Part shown: piece after piece, positions 43,744-51,467 of the stretch | Layout: each line of letters begins with the position of its first letter | How positions within the stretch are numbered: position 1 is the first letter of the stretch | From: Streptomyces sp. NBC_01429 | GTDB taxonomy: Bacteria > Actinomycetota > Actinomycetes > Streptomycetales > Streptomycetaceae | NCBI RefSeq assembly: GCF_036231945.1 | Contig: NZ_CP109599.1 | Location: 310,001-374,000 of the forward strand | DNA: 64,000 nucleotides | Direction: 5' to 3' | Notes under the pieces: model-generated | Seen by the model: the letters and a program-made list of their open reading frames with translations, nothing else | What the model was told of the DNA's origin: nothing | Database searches by the model: none | Made by a program: the position numbers and the translations under genes

Positions 43744-45216
43744 TCATGCGGCGACCGCTTTCGTCGACCATTGGCGCAGCTCAGTAGCGTTCATGGTGGC
43801 CAGTCCCGCCGCTGCCCGCGCCGGGCCGGCTCCGCCTCCCAGACCGGTGAACTTCTGGCGCACCAGCTCCGCGTGATGGTCCCGTGTGTGCGGCCCGGCG
43901 GCGCCGAGCGGGATGAGACGCTCCCGCGTCAGGCATCGGCCGTCCTTCAGGCGCACACTCACCCTGGCCCCGGTCGTCTTGGTCGCCCGGGAGAAGTCGG
44001 ACGGCCCCAGTCCCTCGTTCGCCTCCCGCGCGATCAGTTCGGTCTCGGGCCCGCCGAAGGCCCTGAGCCAGGGACCCGCCGCGTCCCCCGCCGTACGTAC
44101 CGCCTCACCGAACGGGGCCTGCGACTCGAACAGGGCGCGGGTGAGGTCCGGGGCGTGCACCACCCGGACCCGGTCGGCGAGCCGCCAGCGGTCCGGCTCG
44201 GCCAGCCGGGGGCCCTCGAAGTCCTCCACCCCGAGCCGGCCGGTCAGCAGCGCGGTCGCCACCGGGTAGGGAGTGTGCAGCACCAGGGCGCCCAGCGGCG
44301 CGTCGGGTCCGGTGACGTAGCGCTCGGCCGTGCGGCCCGCGAACAGTGTGTACAGCGACGCCTCCACCACCACCTCGGTCACCGAGTCGACGTCCACACG
44401 GCCCAGCTCCTGGTGGAGTTCGAGGGCGCAGTCCACGGCGGCGTCGATCCCAGGACCGCCGGGACGCATCTTGAAGGAGAGTGTCTCCGTGTACCAGCGA
44501 CTGCCGAGGCCGTCGGTGAGCGCGCCGGCCAGCGGTACGTCGGCGAAGGCGGCCAGGAAGCCGTCCGGATGCTCCATCAGGTCGGGTGCGCCGCGCAGCC
44601 CCGCGGCCGCGGCGTCGCAGGCGTCCAGGCCGGCGCGCACCGGGGTGAAGGCGTTCAGGAGCCGGGCGTCGCTGGCGAGGAAGGCCCGCATCAGCGGCCG
44701 GTGGGGCATCGCGAAGGCCAGGCCGAGTGCGTCGGTCCATTGGGCCGCTGCGACGCCCTCGCAGTGCGACCGGCCGCTGACGGCGCCGGCGAGATGGGTG
44801 TGCACGGCGCTCTGCCCGCGCAGCGGGCCCAGGGTCGCCGCCGCGGTCATCCGCGCCGCGCACTCGTTGGCGGCCACCACCGCGGTGATCAGGCCGGCGC
44901 CGTCGAGGCCGAGACTGTGGGCGAAGGCGAGGGGCACGGCGACCGTGGAGTTGGACAGGTGCCCGGCGTAGGCGGTGTCGTCGAGGTTCAGCCACGAGCC
45001 CAGTGCGGCGAGCACACAGGCGCTCTGCCGGGCGTCGGCCTGGAAAGGCGGTCCGAATGCCTTGACCAGGCGCTGTCCCAGGGGGTGGGCGAGTCCGGCG
45101 CGGATGGCGGCGGTCTGCGACAGCACCTGGCTGGCCGCGAGCCGGCGCACCCGTTCCGGGATCGCCGCGTACTCCAGTCCGGCGGCCCAGTCGCACAGGC
45201 CGGTCAGCGCGGTCAT
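43744..45216 (-). CDS. MmgE/PrpD-family protein (VlmK-type)
   Basis: A 490-residue member of the MmgE/PrpD (2-methylcitrate dehydratase-like) fold: LTGLCDWAAGLEYAAIPERV, LGSWLNLDDTAYAGHLSNST, VVAANECAARMTAAATLG, HTHLAGAVSG. In valanimycin biosynthesis (established) the MmgE/PrpD protein VlmK removes phosphate from O-phosphorylated valanimycin hydrate to give the dehydroalanine-like group. Here the gene overlaps the kinase-like gene by 4 bp, exactly the partner expected. By inference it forms an olefin from a serine-derived alcohol on an azoxy intermediate. Confidence 0.83.
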   Translation of the reverse strand: MTALTGLCDWAAGLEYAAIPERVRRLAASQVLSQTAAIRAGLAHPLGQRLVKAFGPPFQADARQSACVLAALGSWLNLDDTAYAGHLSNSTVAVPLAFAHSLGLDGAGLITAVVAANECAARMTAAATLGPLRGQSAVHTHLAGAVSGRSHCEGVAAAQWTDALGLAFAMPHRPLMRAFLASDARLLNAFTPVRAGLDACDAAAAGLRGAPDLMEHPDGFLAAFADVPLAGALTDGLGSRWYTETLSFKMRPGGPGIDAAVDCALELHQELGRVDVDSVTEVVVEASLYTLFAGRTAERYVTGPDAPLGALVLHTPYPVATALLTGRLGVEDFEGPRLAEPDRWRLADRVRVVHAPDLTRALFESQAPFGEAVRTAGDAAGPWLRAFGGPETELIAREANEGLGPSDFSRATKTTGARVSVRLKDGRCLTRERLIPLGAAGPHTRDHHAELVRQKFTGLGGGAGPARAAAGLATMNATELRQWSTKAVAA

Positions 45217-46235
45217 GCCGTCTCGACAGTGGAGAGCCCGGCAGTGGGAAACTCGACGGTGGAAAGCCCGGCGGCGGCGCCGGAACCGCTCCAGACGGGC
45301 AGCGCCGCCGGCAGCACCTCCAGGGTGATGCGCCGAAGGGAGGGCGGCTGGAGTTCGCCGTCGTGCTCGAAGCAGAGCGGGACCCCGTCCAGCCGCTCGA
45401 CGACGACGCGGCGGCCGCGGCCGTAGAACACCCCGGGGCTGCCGAGGTGTTTTCCGTCCCGGGTCAGCTCGGGGACGAGCGACGGGGCGATCGTCGCGTC
45501 GACGACGCACACGTCGAGCAGCCCGTCGTCGTACTCGGAGCGTGGCAGTACCTGGTACTGGCCGCCCCGGAATCGTCCGCCGCCGACGTTCGCGAGGACC
45601 GTGCCGCCCTCGTGCAGCACGGTCCCGTCGACGGTCACCCGACCCGGGTACGGCGTGAAGGCCGCGGCCGTCTCGGCGAAGGCGCGGGCGTAGCGGGCCC
45701 GGCCGCTCAGCGGTACGGAGCGTGCCACCCGCAGCGCGTCAGCGATGACGCCGGAGCAGGCGCCGAGGAAGACCTTCGCACCGGTCTCGGTGACCTGTGC
45801 CAGATCGAGCCGGCAGAGCCCCGCGCCCCCGGCGGAGCCGGCGAGGATCTCGCGCAGGCTCTCCTGCCAGGGGCGTTCGCCCCAGAACATCCGGTAGCCG
45901 GAGTTGCCGGTGCCGGCCGGGACGATGGCCAGCGCGGGGCCGTCGCCCGGCCGGTCCGGGCGTGCGCCGGTCATCCCCTCGATCACCTCGTGCACGGTTC
46001 CGTCACCGCCGACCGCGACGACCAGGTCCACAGCCGGGTCCTGCCGCCGCTCGAAGACCGCGCGGGCGGCGGCCGTGGCGTCGCCGACCTTTTCCGTACG
46101 GTGCAGCGTCACCTCGGTACGCGCGTTCGCGAACAGGGCGAGGAGGCCGTCGAGGAGGCCGTCGCTCATGGTCCCCGCGGTCGGATTGGCGATGACGACG
46201 GCACGCCGGGGCGGCGGCGCGGTGAACGTGGTCAT
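45213..46235 (-). CDS. Diacylglycerol kinase-family protein (VlmJ-type)
   Basis: A 340-residue kinase of the DAGK catalytic family. VVIANPTAGTM (residue 13 on) and VVAVGGDGTVHEVIEG (GGDGT at 76-80) bind ATP; IVPAGTGN is the second signature. VlmJ, a DAGK homologue, phosphorylates valanimycin hydrate (established). The coupling to the MmgE/PrpD gene (ATGA overlap) and the absence of lipid genes nearby support the same role. The last 20 residues contain a GLSTVE repeat of no known meaning. A lipid kinase is the alternative. Confidence 0.85.
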   Translation of the reverse strand: MTTFTAPPPRRAVVIANPTAGTMSDGLLDGLLALFANARTEVTLHRTEKVGDATAAARAVFERRQDPAVDLVVAVGGDGTVHEVIEGMTGARPDRPGDGPALAIVPAGTGNSGYRMFWGERPWQESLREILAGSAGGAGLCRLDLAQVTETGAKVFLGACSGVIADALRVARSVPLSGRARYARAFAETAAAFTPYPGRVTVDGTVLHEGGTVLANVGGGRFRGGQYQVLPRSEYDDGLLDVCVVDATIAPSLVPELTRDGKHLGSPGVFYGRGRRVVVERLDGVPLCFEHDGELQPPSLRRITLEVLPAALPVWSGSGAAAGLSTVEFPTAGLSTVETA

Positions 46236-46392
46236 GAGAACGAGGCTCCCGTCGAAGAGCGAGCGGTGCGAGAACATCCGCACCGTGCGGGCGCACGCCG
46301 CGACCTCACACACGGTGGAATCACGCGCGGTGCGGCTCGGCGGCACGTCGCACCGCATGGGACCCACGCGGTGCGACGGCAGGACAGTCCGG

Positions 46393-46481
46393 CGGAGAGG
46401 GCAGGATTCGAACCTGCGAAGGCGGGCAAGCCACCCGACCGGCAGAGCCGGTCCCCGATGAGCCACTCCGGGCACCTCTCC
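46393..46481 (-). tRNA. Atypical class II tRNA, tRNA-Ser-like, non-canonical anticodon loop
   Basis: An 89-nt tRNA, CCA not encoded (CCG follows). Acceptor GGAGAGG pairs with CCTCTCC; bases 8-9 are TG; the D stem is CCCG/CGGG with GTGGC in the loop. The anticodon stem is GACCG/CGGTC; the variable arm has 19 nt with a GGG/CCC stem; T stem GCAGG/CCTGC with loop TTCGAAT. The long variable arm, discriminator G and 5' half closely resemble streptomycete tRNA-Ser from memory. The 7-nt anticodon loop is GCTCTGC: position 33 is C, not the near-universal U, and the nominal 34-36 triplet TCT does not specify Ser. It lies 157 bp upstream of the kinase start, on the same strand. A decoding role is doubtful. 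Confidence 0.8.
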
Positions 46482-46542
46482 CTGATCCCGGCTCCGGATT
46501 TCTCCGGGGTGCCGGTTTCGAGAATCACTCTGCCGGACCGCT

Positions 46543-46570
46543 CTGACGTGCTGCTGACGGAACACTGACG
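46543..46570 (-). promoter_or_regulatory. SARP-type direct repeats (minus-strand promoter)
   Basis: CTGACG occurs at 46543, 46554 and 46565, an exact 11-bp period; on the minus strand this reads CGTCAG three times. Eleven-bp spaced repeats are the known binding pattern of SARP activators. The array points at the tRNA-kinase-MmgE/PrpD operon, whose tRNA begins 62 bp away. Confidence 0.78.
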
Positions 46571-46596
46571 GACCGGATCAACAGGGCGGGAGGCCG

Positions 46597-46623
46597 GTCA
46601 GGGACCGGTCAGTGCACCGTCAG
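46597..46623 (+). promoter_or_regulatory. SARP-type direct repeats (plus-strand promoter)
   Basis: GTCAG occurs at 46597, 46608 and 46619 (11-bp period), within CGGTCAG, CGGTCAG, CCGTCAG. It lies 70 bp before the desaturase ATG and back-to-back with the minus-strand array, forming a divergent SARP-controlled promoter. Confidence 0.78.
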
Positions 46624-46692
46624 GGCCCCGCCCGACCATGAGACCCCGTCCCGTCTTTTCTGGCGGACCGTCTCTTGCAAGGAGAAAGAGGT

Positions 46693-47811
46693 ATGCAATC
46701 ACCTCACGACGATGCCTTGGCCGAGCGTTCGGGGGCGGACTCCAAGAAGCCTCTGGCTGCCGTACCCGACGCGGTGGGCGATTCCCCGGCCGGCGCGGTG
46801 GGCGCCTCGGCGACCTTCGCGGAGCTGCTGCAACGGGTGAAGGCCGAAGGGCTGTTGAACCCGGCGCGCGGCTATTACGTCGGCAAGCTGGCGCTGAACA
46901 CGGCGCTGCTCGCGATCGGGTTCACCGCGTTCTTCGCACTCGGTGACAGCTGGCTGCAACTGCTGGTGGCGGTGTGGATGGGGTTGTGCGGAGCGCAGAG
47001 TGCCTTCATGTGGCACGACGCCGGTCACAAGTCCATGTTCGGCACCCACTGGACGGCCTCGCTGATGGGGTACGTCCACGCCAACCTCGTCAACGGCGTG
47101 AGTTACGGCTGGTGGGTCAACCACCACAACCGGCACCACAGCCACCCCAACCACCTGGAGATGGACCCGGACATCGGCCGGCGGACCGCGATCTTCGACA
47201 TGAAGCAGTACCCGAGCCGCAGCCGGCGCGGCCAGTTCATCGTGCGGTACCAGTCGGTGCTGTTCTTCGTCCTGCTGGTGCTGGAGTCGTACAAGATGCA
47301 GCGGACGGCGGTGAAGACGCTGGCGAAGAACGAGGTGCGCCGCCGCTGGCTGGAGGCGGCCCTCATCGTGCTGCGCGCCGCGATCTATCTGACCTGTGTG
47401 TTCGTGGTGCTGCCGCCGCTGCTCGGTGTGGTGTTCATCCTGGTGCAACAGGCCGTGCTGGGCGTCTATTTCGGGCTGATCTTCGCCCCCAACCACAAGG
47501 GCATGGAGGTGCGGGACGGCGACAAGGAGGAGCTGGACTGGCTGGCGCGCCAGGTGCTGACCTCGCGCAACATCCGGCCGTCCCTGCTGATGGACTTCCT
47601 CTACGGGGGGCTCAACTACCAGGTGGAACACCACCTGTTCCCCGCGATGCCGCAGAAGAGCCTGCGCAGGGCCAGGGAGCTGACCCGGGAGTACTGCGCC
47701 GAACGCGGAATGCCCTACCACGAGGTGGGTTTCTGGGCCTCCTACCGCGAGGTCGCCACCTTCCTGCACGAGGTCAGCGCACCGGCCCGCGACGAACGCG
47801 CCGCCGCCTGA
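46693..47811 (+). CDS. Membrane fatty-acid desaturase (acyl-CoA/acyl-lipid type)
   Basis: A 372-residue membrane diiron desaturase. The three His boxes are present: HDAGH (from residue 108), HHNRHH (144-149) and QVEHH (313-314), plus four hydrophobic segments. GGAGAAAGAGG precedes the ATG. In this cluster it may introduce the double bond of an alkenyl chain, for example next to an azoxy nitrogen, or desaturate the fatty acyl precursor; which one is inference. SARP repeats lie 70 bp upstream. Confidence 0.9.
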   Translation: MQSPHDDALAERSGADSKKPLAAVPDAVGDSPAGAVGASATFAELLQRVKAEGLLNPARGYYVGKLALNTALLAIGFTAFFALGDSWLQLLVAVWMGLCGAQSAFMWHDAGHKSMFGTHWTASLMGYVHANLVNGVSYGWWVNHHNRHHSHPNHLEMDPDIGRRTAIFDMKQYPSRSRRGQFIVRYQSVLFFVLLVLESYKMQRTAVKTLAKNEVRRRWLEAALIVLRAAIYLTCVFVVLPPLLGVVFILVQQAVLGVYFGLIFAPNHKGMEVRDGDKEELDWLARQVLTSRNIRPSLLMDFLYGGLNYQVEHHLFPAMPQKSLRRARELTREYCAERGMPYHEVGFWASYREVATFLHEVSAPARDERAAA

Positions 47812-48002
47812 CCCGGTTCCCCTCGCCGGCCCGGCGCTTGGGCGCATCGATGCCGAGCGCCGGGCTTCGCCGTGCCCGGTCGGCCCGCCCCTCCGGGCGG
47901 CACCGTCCGGCTCCCGCGCCCGGTGCCGCCGCCCGGCGTCTCCCCCGTGGTCCCCACGTGGTTCTCCCGCAGTCCTCCCGCAGGAAAGGTCAGCGCATCA
48001 CC

Positions 48003-49442
48003 ATGTCCGACGACACCCTCGGGGCGGTCAGACAGCCCACGTCGGTCGCGAGACGGCTCGACCGTCTTCCCGTCCTGCCCACGCACCGCCGGATCACCAC
48101 CGTGATCGGCGTCGGCCTGCTGTTCGACATGTACGAGAACAACCTCTCCGGCACCCTGTCCCAGGTGCTCCGCGCGGACTTCGCCCTTTCCGCGACCGAC
48201 GTGAAACTGGTTCTCGCGTCCGTGTTCCTCGGCCAGTTCTTCGGGGCGATCCTGATGGGCCGGTTCGCCGACCGCTTCGGGCGGCGCACGGCATTCCTCA
48301 TCAACCTGGGGATCTACTCGTTCTTCTCGCTGGCCGGGGCGTTCTCGCCGTCCGTCGGCTGGCTGATCGCCAGCCGATTCCTCGCGGGCGTCGGGATCGG
48401 CGCCGAACAGACCCTCAGTGACAGTTATCTGGCCGACGTCCTGCCCGCACGCCACCGCGGCCGGCTGATGGCCTGGGCCTACACCATCGGATTCTGCGGA
48501 GTTCCCGCGGTGGGTCTGATGGCCATGTGGCTGGTGCCGCTCGAACCCCTGGGCGTGGCGGGCTGGCGCTGGCTGTTCGCCCTCGGCGCGGCCGGCTCCG
48601 CGGTGGTGTGGGTCTGGCGCCGGGGGCTGTTCGAGTCGCCGCGCTGGCTCGCTGCGGTCGGCCGGCACGAGGAGGCCGAGATACTGACGGCCCGGCTGGA
48701 GGCGGAGGCGCGGCAGCTGGGCAAGCTGCCGGCCGAGCCCGCCGATCAGGAGACGGCGCACGCGGTCCGCGACACGCGGGAGCCCCTGGACGCCGCACCG
48801 GTGGAGGGGCCGCCGGCCGTGTCCGCCCGGCCGACCGGGCCGTTCCTGCGGCTGCTCTTCTCCGCCCGCTACCGGCGCCGGACGGTGATGTCGTGGGTCT
48901 TCTGCCTGCTCTCGACGGTCGGCTACTACGGTTTCGGCACCCTCGCCCCGCTGGTGCTGACCGCGAAGGGGTACGACATCGTCCAGGGCCTGGGCTTCAC
49001 CGCGACCGCCTTCATCGGCTACCCGGTGGGGGCCCTGCTCGCGGTGCCCCTGATGGACCGGGTCGAACGGCGGTCGCTGGTGGCCCTGTCGGCCTGCGGG
49101 ATGGCGCTCGCCGGTCTGGGCTTCGCCTTCGCGGGATCGCCCGGGATGGTCATCGCCTGCGGCTTCACCTACACGCTGGTGAGCAATGTCTTCTCCAGCG
49201 CCTCGCACGTGTTCCTGGCGGAGCAGTATCCGACCGCGATCCGCGCCCAGGCGTCGGGGACGGCCTACTCGCTGTCCAAACTGACCGCCGCCGCACTGCC
49301 GTTCGTACTGCTTCCGGTGCTGGAGCACGGCGGCCCGGGGATGCTGTTCGCGACGATCGCCGCGGCCATGGCGCTGCTCGCGGCGACGGTCGTGTTCCTC
49401 GCCGACCGCACCACCGGCCGCCCGGTGGACGACGCCGGGTGA
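48003..49442 (+). CDS. MFS transporter (sugar-porter-like topology), putative product exporter
   Basis: A 479-residue, about 12-TM transporter. GVGLLFDMYENNLSGTLSQV (helix 1), LMGRFADRFGRRTAFLINLG (the motif-A loop) and LAGVGIGAEQTLSDSYLADV are complete; a charged central loop of about 75 residues lies between helices 6 and 7. AGGAAAGG precedes the ATG. It is similar in text to the metabolite:H+ symporter group. As the only transporter of the cluster it is the candidate exporter or self-resistance gene (VlmF in valanimycin is also an MFS protein). Confidence 0.88.
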   Translation: MSDDTLGAVRQPTSVARRLDRLPVLPTHRRITTVIGVGLLFDMYENNLSGTLSQVLRADFALSATDVKLVLASVFLGQFFGAILMGRFADRFGRRTAFLINLGIYSFFSLAGAFSPSVGWLIASRFLAGVGIGAEQTLSDSYLADVLPARHRGRLMAWAYTIGFCGVPAVGLMAMWLVPLEPLGVAGWRWLFALGAAGSAVVWVWRRGLFESPRWLAAVGRHEEAEILTARLEAEARQLGKLPAEPADQETAHAVRDTREPLDAAPVEGPPAVSARPTGPFLRLLFSARYRRRTVMSWVFCLLSTVGYYGFGTLAPLVLTAKGYDIVQGLGFTATAFIGYPVGALLAVPLMDRVERRSLVALSACGMALAGLGFAFAGSPGMVIACGFTYTLVSNVFSSASHVFLAEQYPTAIRAQASGTAYSLSKLTAAALPFVLLPVLEHGGPGMLFATIAAAMALLAATVVFLADRTTGRPVDDAG

Positions 49443-49742
49443 ACCGGCGGCGGGCCGGCCGGCTCCTCGTCGTCCGGTACCCCGAAGGTCGCCGCCATGA
49501 ACCGCACCAGCGACTGCCGGAGTTCGGCCGCGCTCCTGCTGTACGGGGTGATCGCCTGTGCGCACATGAGGGCTCTCCCAGGACGGGGCCGCGTGCGGAG
49601 ATTCCGCATGAATTCCGGGTGCGACCTTGGCGAATCGAATCGAGCAGCGCGCGTAAGAACATCTCGCGCACCCCGCGCCCAACGGGCCGAACAAGGGAAT
49701 TAGAGCAGACCCGAATTGACTGTAAAAGAGGTCACGATAAGT
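49443..49742. other. Intergenic region
   Basis: About 300 bp between the transporter and the repeats that precede the reductase gene. Lower GC from about 49600 onward, as expected of a promoter region. No gene is supported. Confidence 0.6.
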
Positions 49743-49780
49743 GTCAGAACCCGGTCAGGGCCACGTCAGAATGGCGTCAG
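49743..49780 (+). promoter_or_regulatory. Four SARP-type direct repeats
   Basis: GTCAG occurs at 49743, 49754, 49765 and 49776, exactly 11 bp apart each time. The array ends 62 bp before the reductase start and is followed by an A-rich stretch (GACAAAAT) that could be the -10 region. It is the strongest activator site in the cluster and heads the nine-gene biosynthetic run. Confidence 0.82.
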
Positions 49781-49842
49781 ACCGAACTGACAAAATTCAC
49801 GAAGAGAACCTGCGGAAGAAATGTGGCCCCTGGAGGAGAAGC

Positions 49843-51441
49843 GTGTCGGACAGCAAACCGCGGAGCTACAAGCTCTACATTGCGGGAAAAGATGTCGACA
49901 GCGAGGAATGGGTCTATACCGTTGAATCACGCTCCCTGTTGGAGGACGTCTTCACCAGCGTCGGCCTGAAGCGGGAGCTGGAGCGGAATCCGGACTCGGA
50001 GCTGGCTCAGCACCCCTATGTGGCGGGACGCTGCGCCGTCGCCGGCGACACCGCCGTCGCGCTGGCCAGTGAGGCCGCGGCCGCCGCCGCTCCCGGATGG
50101 GCCGCGGTACCGCTGGACCGGCGGATGCGGCTGGGGTCGATGTTCCGCGAGGAACTGATCCGGCAGCAGCAGACCTTCACGGACATGCTGGTGGCCGAGG
50201 GCCATCCGGTCAGCCTGGCCCGCTGGGAACTGAGCTGCCTGCTGCAGATCTACAGCGAGGAGAGCCTCGGCTGGTACCGGGAGCAGATGCACACGGAGAT
50301 CGCGCACGGCAACCGCCGGCTGATCATCCGCCGGCAGCCCGACGGTGTCGTCGCCTTCCACCCGCCGCAGAACGCCCCGGCGCCCAGCGCCGCGCTGGCC
50401 GTGCTGGCCGTGATGGCCGGCAACGCGGTGATCGTACGGGCGCCGCGCAGCATCGCCCTGAGCACCATGTGGCTGCTGCGTGACGTGGTCGGCCCGCTGC
50501 TGGAGGAGATCGGCGCACCGCCCGGGGTCCTGAACGCCATCTGCGCCAACCCCGGCCGGACGCTGAACCACTGGCTGGAGGACCCGCTCATCGACGACAT
50601 CTTCTACATCGGCGGCAGTACCGAGGGCCTGCGCTTCCAGGAGGAGTGCGTGGCCCGCGGCAAGAAGCCGATCCTGGAGCTGGCCGGCAACGACGGCATC
50701 GTCGTCTGGCGCGACGCCGACATCCCCCGGGCCGCCGAGGCGATCTGCGAGGCGTTCTACGGCTCCGGCCAGATCTGCATGGTGCCCAACTACGTGCTGG
50801 CGCACCCCGAGATCGCGGACCGGCTGATCGCCGAAGTCGCCGAGTGCGCCGCGGCCATCCGCCCCGGATACCCGGAGGACCCCGACGTCCTGCTGTCCCC
50901 GGTGCGCCGCAGCGAGCGGTTCTTCGACCTGCTGCGCCAGGCCTTCGAGCAGGGCGCGCGGCTGGTGACCGGCGGCAGCCGGGCCGAGGTGGACGGCACC
51001 CCCTCCGACACCGGGGTCTTCCTCCAGCCGACCGTGCTGCGGATCGACGGTCTGGCCGACGCGAGGAAGTACGACGTGGTGCGCCAGGAGACCTTCTTCC
51101 CGCTGCTCCCCATCGTCGTCCTCGACCCGGCGGGGGACGAGGACCTCCTGGACCGTCTGATCGACTTCGTCAACACCAACGAGTACGGACTGCGCAACTC
51201 GCTGTGGGCGGAGTCGGAGACCGTCATCGACGCGTTCGTCCAGCGGGTCGGCAACGGCGGCCTCCTGAAGATCAACGACTCGCACATCGGCTTCCTGCCG
51301 TACCTGCCCAGCCACGGCGGCACCGGGCTGACCGGCGGCGCGTTCGGCGAGGCCAACTACCCGATGCTGAAGACCTCGCACCTCCAGGGGGTCAGTGTCG
51401 CCCGGGGCGTCAGCCCCCGTGACGCGGTCTTCGGCAGCTGA
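49843..51441 (+). CDS. Aldehyde dehydrogenase-fold acyl-CoA/acyl-ACP reductase
   Basis: A 532-residue protein from GTG 49843, which has GGAGGAG just upstream (an in-frame GTG at 49741 lies within the SARP repeats and is unlikely). The fold is aldehyde dehydrogenase: FHPPQNAPAPSAALAVLAV, GGSTEGLRFQEE, PILELAGNDGIVVW (Glu) and catalytic Cys in YGSGQICMVPNYV. Divergent from the choline-operon enzymes. First in an operon with an aminotransferase, it most plausibly reduces a fatty acyl thioester to the aldehyde that becomes the amine. Aldehyde oxidation is the alternative. Confidence 0.8.
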   Translation: MSDSKPRSYKLYIAGKDVDSEEWVYTVESRSLLEDVFTSVGLKRELERNPDSELAQHPYVAGRCAVAGDTAVALASEAAAAAAPGWAAVPLDRRMRLGSMFREELIRQQQTFTDMLVAEGHPVSLARWELSCLLQIYSEESLGWYREQMHTEIAHGNRRLIIRRQPDGVVAFHPPQNAPAPSAALAVLAVMAGNAVIVRAPRSIALSTMWLLRDVVGPLLEEIGAPPGVLNAICANPGRTLNHWLEDPLIDDIFYIGGSTEGLRFQEECVARGKKPILELAGNDGIVVWRDADIPRAAEAICEAFYGSGQICMVPNYVLAHPEIADRLIAEVAECAAAIRPGYPEDPDVLLSPVRRSERFFDLLRQAFEQGARLVTGGSRAEVDGTPSDTGVFLQPTVLRIDGLADARKYDVVRQETFFPLLPIVVLDPAGDEDLLDRLIDFVNTNEYGLRNSLWAESETVIDAFVQRVGNGGLLKINDSHIGFLPYLPSHGGTGLTGGAFGEANYPMLKTSHLQGVSVARGVSPRDAVFGS

Positions 51442-51467
51442 GTCCACACCCACGACCGGAGGTTTCC

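Noticed and set aside
43744..45216. Primary-metabolism 2-methylcitrate dehydratase
   Set aside because: No prpB/prpC neighbours; coupled to a DAGK-like gene as in valanimycin biosynthesis.
46393..46481. Ordinary decoding tRNA-Arg(TCT)
   Set aside because: The nominal triplet is TCT, but the long variable arm and discriminator G are serine-type and position 33 is not U.
46393..46481. Selenocysteine tRNA
   Set aside because: The acceptor stem is a normal 7 bp, there is no TCA anticodon and the D arm is of the ordinary Ser type.
46543..46623. Short regularly spaced repeats considered as a CRISPR array
   Set aside because: Units are only 5-7 bp with 11-bp period; this is the SARP pattern. No cas gene is present in the window.
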